Assembly (NCBI GenBank): GCA_937858455.1
Contig: CALLYN010000784.1
Span: 1 to 6,073 of the forward strand
Direction: 5' to 3'
Origin: an uncultured Kouleothrix sp.
GTDB lineage: Bacteria > Chloroflexota > Chloroflexia > Chloroflexales > Roseiflexaceae
DNA: 6,073 nucleotides
Both the position numbers and the translations under genes were made by a program. Under the pieces are notes generated by a model. It did no database searches and was not told the DNA's origin. It worked only from the letters and a program-made list of their open reading frames with translations. Below, piece after piece: positions 5,071-6,073 of this stretch (position 1 is its first letter; each line of letters starts with the position of its first letter).

Positions 5071-6073
5071 CTACGCGCGGCCATACACCGGGATGCTCGC
5101 GCCGCTGATGATCCGCGCGCCGGGGCCAGCCAGAAACACAATCACCTCGGCGATCGCCTCGGGCCTTACCCAGCGCCCGCCGCCGGCGGTAGGATCGCGC
5201 TCGCGGTTGGCGGGGGTATCGATCGCGCTGGGCAGGATCACATTGGCGGTGATGTCGTGGTCGCGCAGCTCGGCGGCGAGCGCCTCGGTGAGCTGCACGA
5301 CCGCGCGCTTGGAGGCCGCGTAGGCCGCGAGATTTTTGCCAGGCTGGGTCGCAGTGCGCGTGCCAACATTGACGATCGCGCCGCCGCCCGCAAGCATATG
5401 CGGCACGGCGGCACGGCACGAGAGCACGGTGGTCTTGAGGTTGATATCGAGCTGGCCCTGCCAGAGCGACCAGGGCGTCTCGTGCACTGGCGCGCCGCCG
5501 CCGAAGCCACCAGCAATGTTGACGAGGATGTCGACGCGGCCGTACTGGGCGGCCACGCCGGCGTAGGCCTGGGCCACCGCCTCTTCGTCGGTCAGGTCGA
5601 GCAGCAGGTCATAGCCGGCGTGGCTGGCCGGCGTGAGGTTGCCGGTCATGAAGTCGAAGTCGGACGCCAGTCCGGCCTCGGTCAGCAGCGGCGCCAATGC
5701 GGCGCGCAGCTGGGTCTGTGCGGTGGTGAGTGCGGGGTCGCCGAGGCCCTGGACGGTGCCGGTCATCATCGCGTCCGCGGCCTGGCCACCGGCCAGCACG
5801 GTGAGCGCGCTGGTCAGCGGCGTGATGTGCAAGGTGCCGCCCACATTGGTGGCCGACCACACGCAGCGCTGCCGCCCGGCGAAGTTGCCGCAGGCCTCAA
5901 CGCGGTAGGGCCCGGTGCCCGAGAGCGTGATGGGCCCATAGGCGCCGGTGACGGCCGTGACCGGCTTGCCGGTGGCGATGGCCTTGCCGGTGCTGTCGAG
6001 CACGCGCACGGTGCCATTGCTCATCGCCGCGCCCAGGGCCACGATGCCCTGGATGGGGGGCGGTGGTGGTGGC
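5071..6073 (-). CDS. In-frame chimera: extracellular-type beta domain joined to a truncated short-chain dehydrogenase (5' end missing)
   Basis: The frame is open to the window end; its first codons give a Pro run then IQGIVALGA, so the true start is outside. Numbered from an internal GTG at 6042, residues 1-148 resemble secreted or lipoprotein Ig-like/adhesin repeats: Pro-rich linker, GTVRVLDSTGKAIATG, GPYRVEACG, Cys51 and Cys60 (possible disulfide), TPLTSALTVLAGG. Residues from about 149 are short-chain dehydrogenase (SDR): DLTDEEAVAQAY, DILVNIAGG (171-179), Asn201, Tyr241 and Lys245 of YAASK, and a typical C-terminus. The SDR lacks its first ~65 residues, including the TGxxxGxG dinucleotide-binding motif, so it should not work as an oxidoreductase. 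The usual catalytic Ser is Thr228. The two halves belong to different compartments. A recombination or assembly chimera with a junction near 5587-5613 is more likely than a functional fusion. The SDR half (5071 to about 5595) is the part native in style. Confidence 0.7.
   Translation of the reverse strand, partial: PPPPPPIQGIVALGAAMSNGTVRVLDSTGKAIATGKPVTAVTGAYGPITLSGTGPYRVEACGNFAGRQRCVWSATNVGGTLHITPLTSALTVLAGGQAADAMMTGTVQGLGDPALTTAQTQLRAALAPLLTEAGLASDFDFMTGNLTPASHAGYDLLLDLTDEEAVAQAYAGVAAQYGRVDILVNIAGGFGGGAPVHETPWSLWQGQLDINLKTTVLSCRAAVPHMLAGGGAIVNVGTRTATQPGKNLAAYAASKRAVVQLTEALAAELRDHDITANVILPSAIDTPANRERDPTAGGGRWVRPEAIAEVIVFLAGPGARIISGASIPVYGRA
5587..5613 (-). other. Probable chimera junction
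   Basis: Here the secreted-protein style (HAGYDLLLD) changes to SDR style (DLTDEEAVAQ) without a frame break. The minus strand carries GACCTG twice (complements of 5605-5610 and 5593-5598), 12 bases apart. Such a short repeat could mediate either recombination or a false assembly join. The exact breakpoint cannot be set without parental sequences. Confidence 0.5.

Overview
This is a GC-rich window with five substantial coding regions and a 30-codon gene tail. Gene content and style (an AP2-like DNA-binding protein, a TPR/B-box/membrane protein, a PIG-L deacetylase, an FprA-type ferredoxin reductase, many GC hairpins between genes) suggest a filamentous Chloroflexota bacterium of the Roseiflexus/Kouleothrix kind. 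That placement is inferred from protein style only, not from a marker gene. The first ~95 bases and the last ~480 bases look like broken ends, as in a contig from a draft or metagenome assembly.

Layout, left to right. (1) The C-terminal tail of a + strand gene (2-94) is followed by a strong hairpin (124-160). (2) A 340-base gap carries an AT-rich promoter candidate (277-304) and a leader with three small hairpins. It leads to a 186-aa protein (435-995, +) with a C-terminal AP2-like domain. A T-tailed hairpin at 1028-1055 probably ends that transcript. (3) A convergent gene (1258-2091, -) encodes TPR-like helices, a B-box-type zinc finger and a hydrophobic C-terminal membrane region. (4) A 489-base divergent intergenic region holds a minus-strand promoter candidate, several hairpins, a 12-bp palindrome and a 152-base nested inverted repeat with a perfect 19-bp core. 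(5) A PIG-L family zinc deacetylase (2581-3447, +). (6) A 21-bp hairpin between convergent genes. (7) An intact fprA-type ferredoxin/adrenodoxin-NADP+ reductase (3544-4941, -), with a GTG start behind a strong Shine-Dalgarno. (8) A CACAAAGAC-type inverted repeat (4991-5060). (9) A minus-strand reading frame open to the window end (5071-6073). It joins an extracellular-type, Pro-rich/beta-rich N-terminal piece in frame to a short-chain dehydrogenase that has lost its nucleotide-binding first third.

The genes do not form an evident pathway or operon: transcription direction alternates, and the gaps are filled with hairpins. The most notable items are the chimeric frame at the right end (a real recombination or an assembly chimera), the large palindromic element between the divergent genes, and the AP2-like protein with its structured leader. 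I see no CRISPR array, tRNA, rRNA, transposase or recognisable defence system. I found no convincing evidence of a wholly new multi-gene system here.
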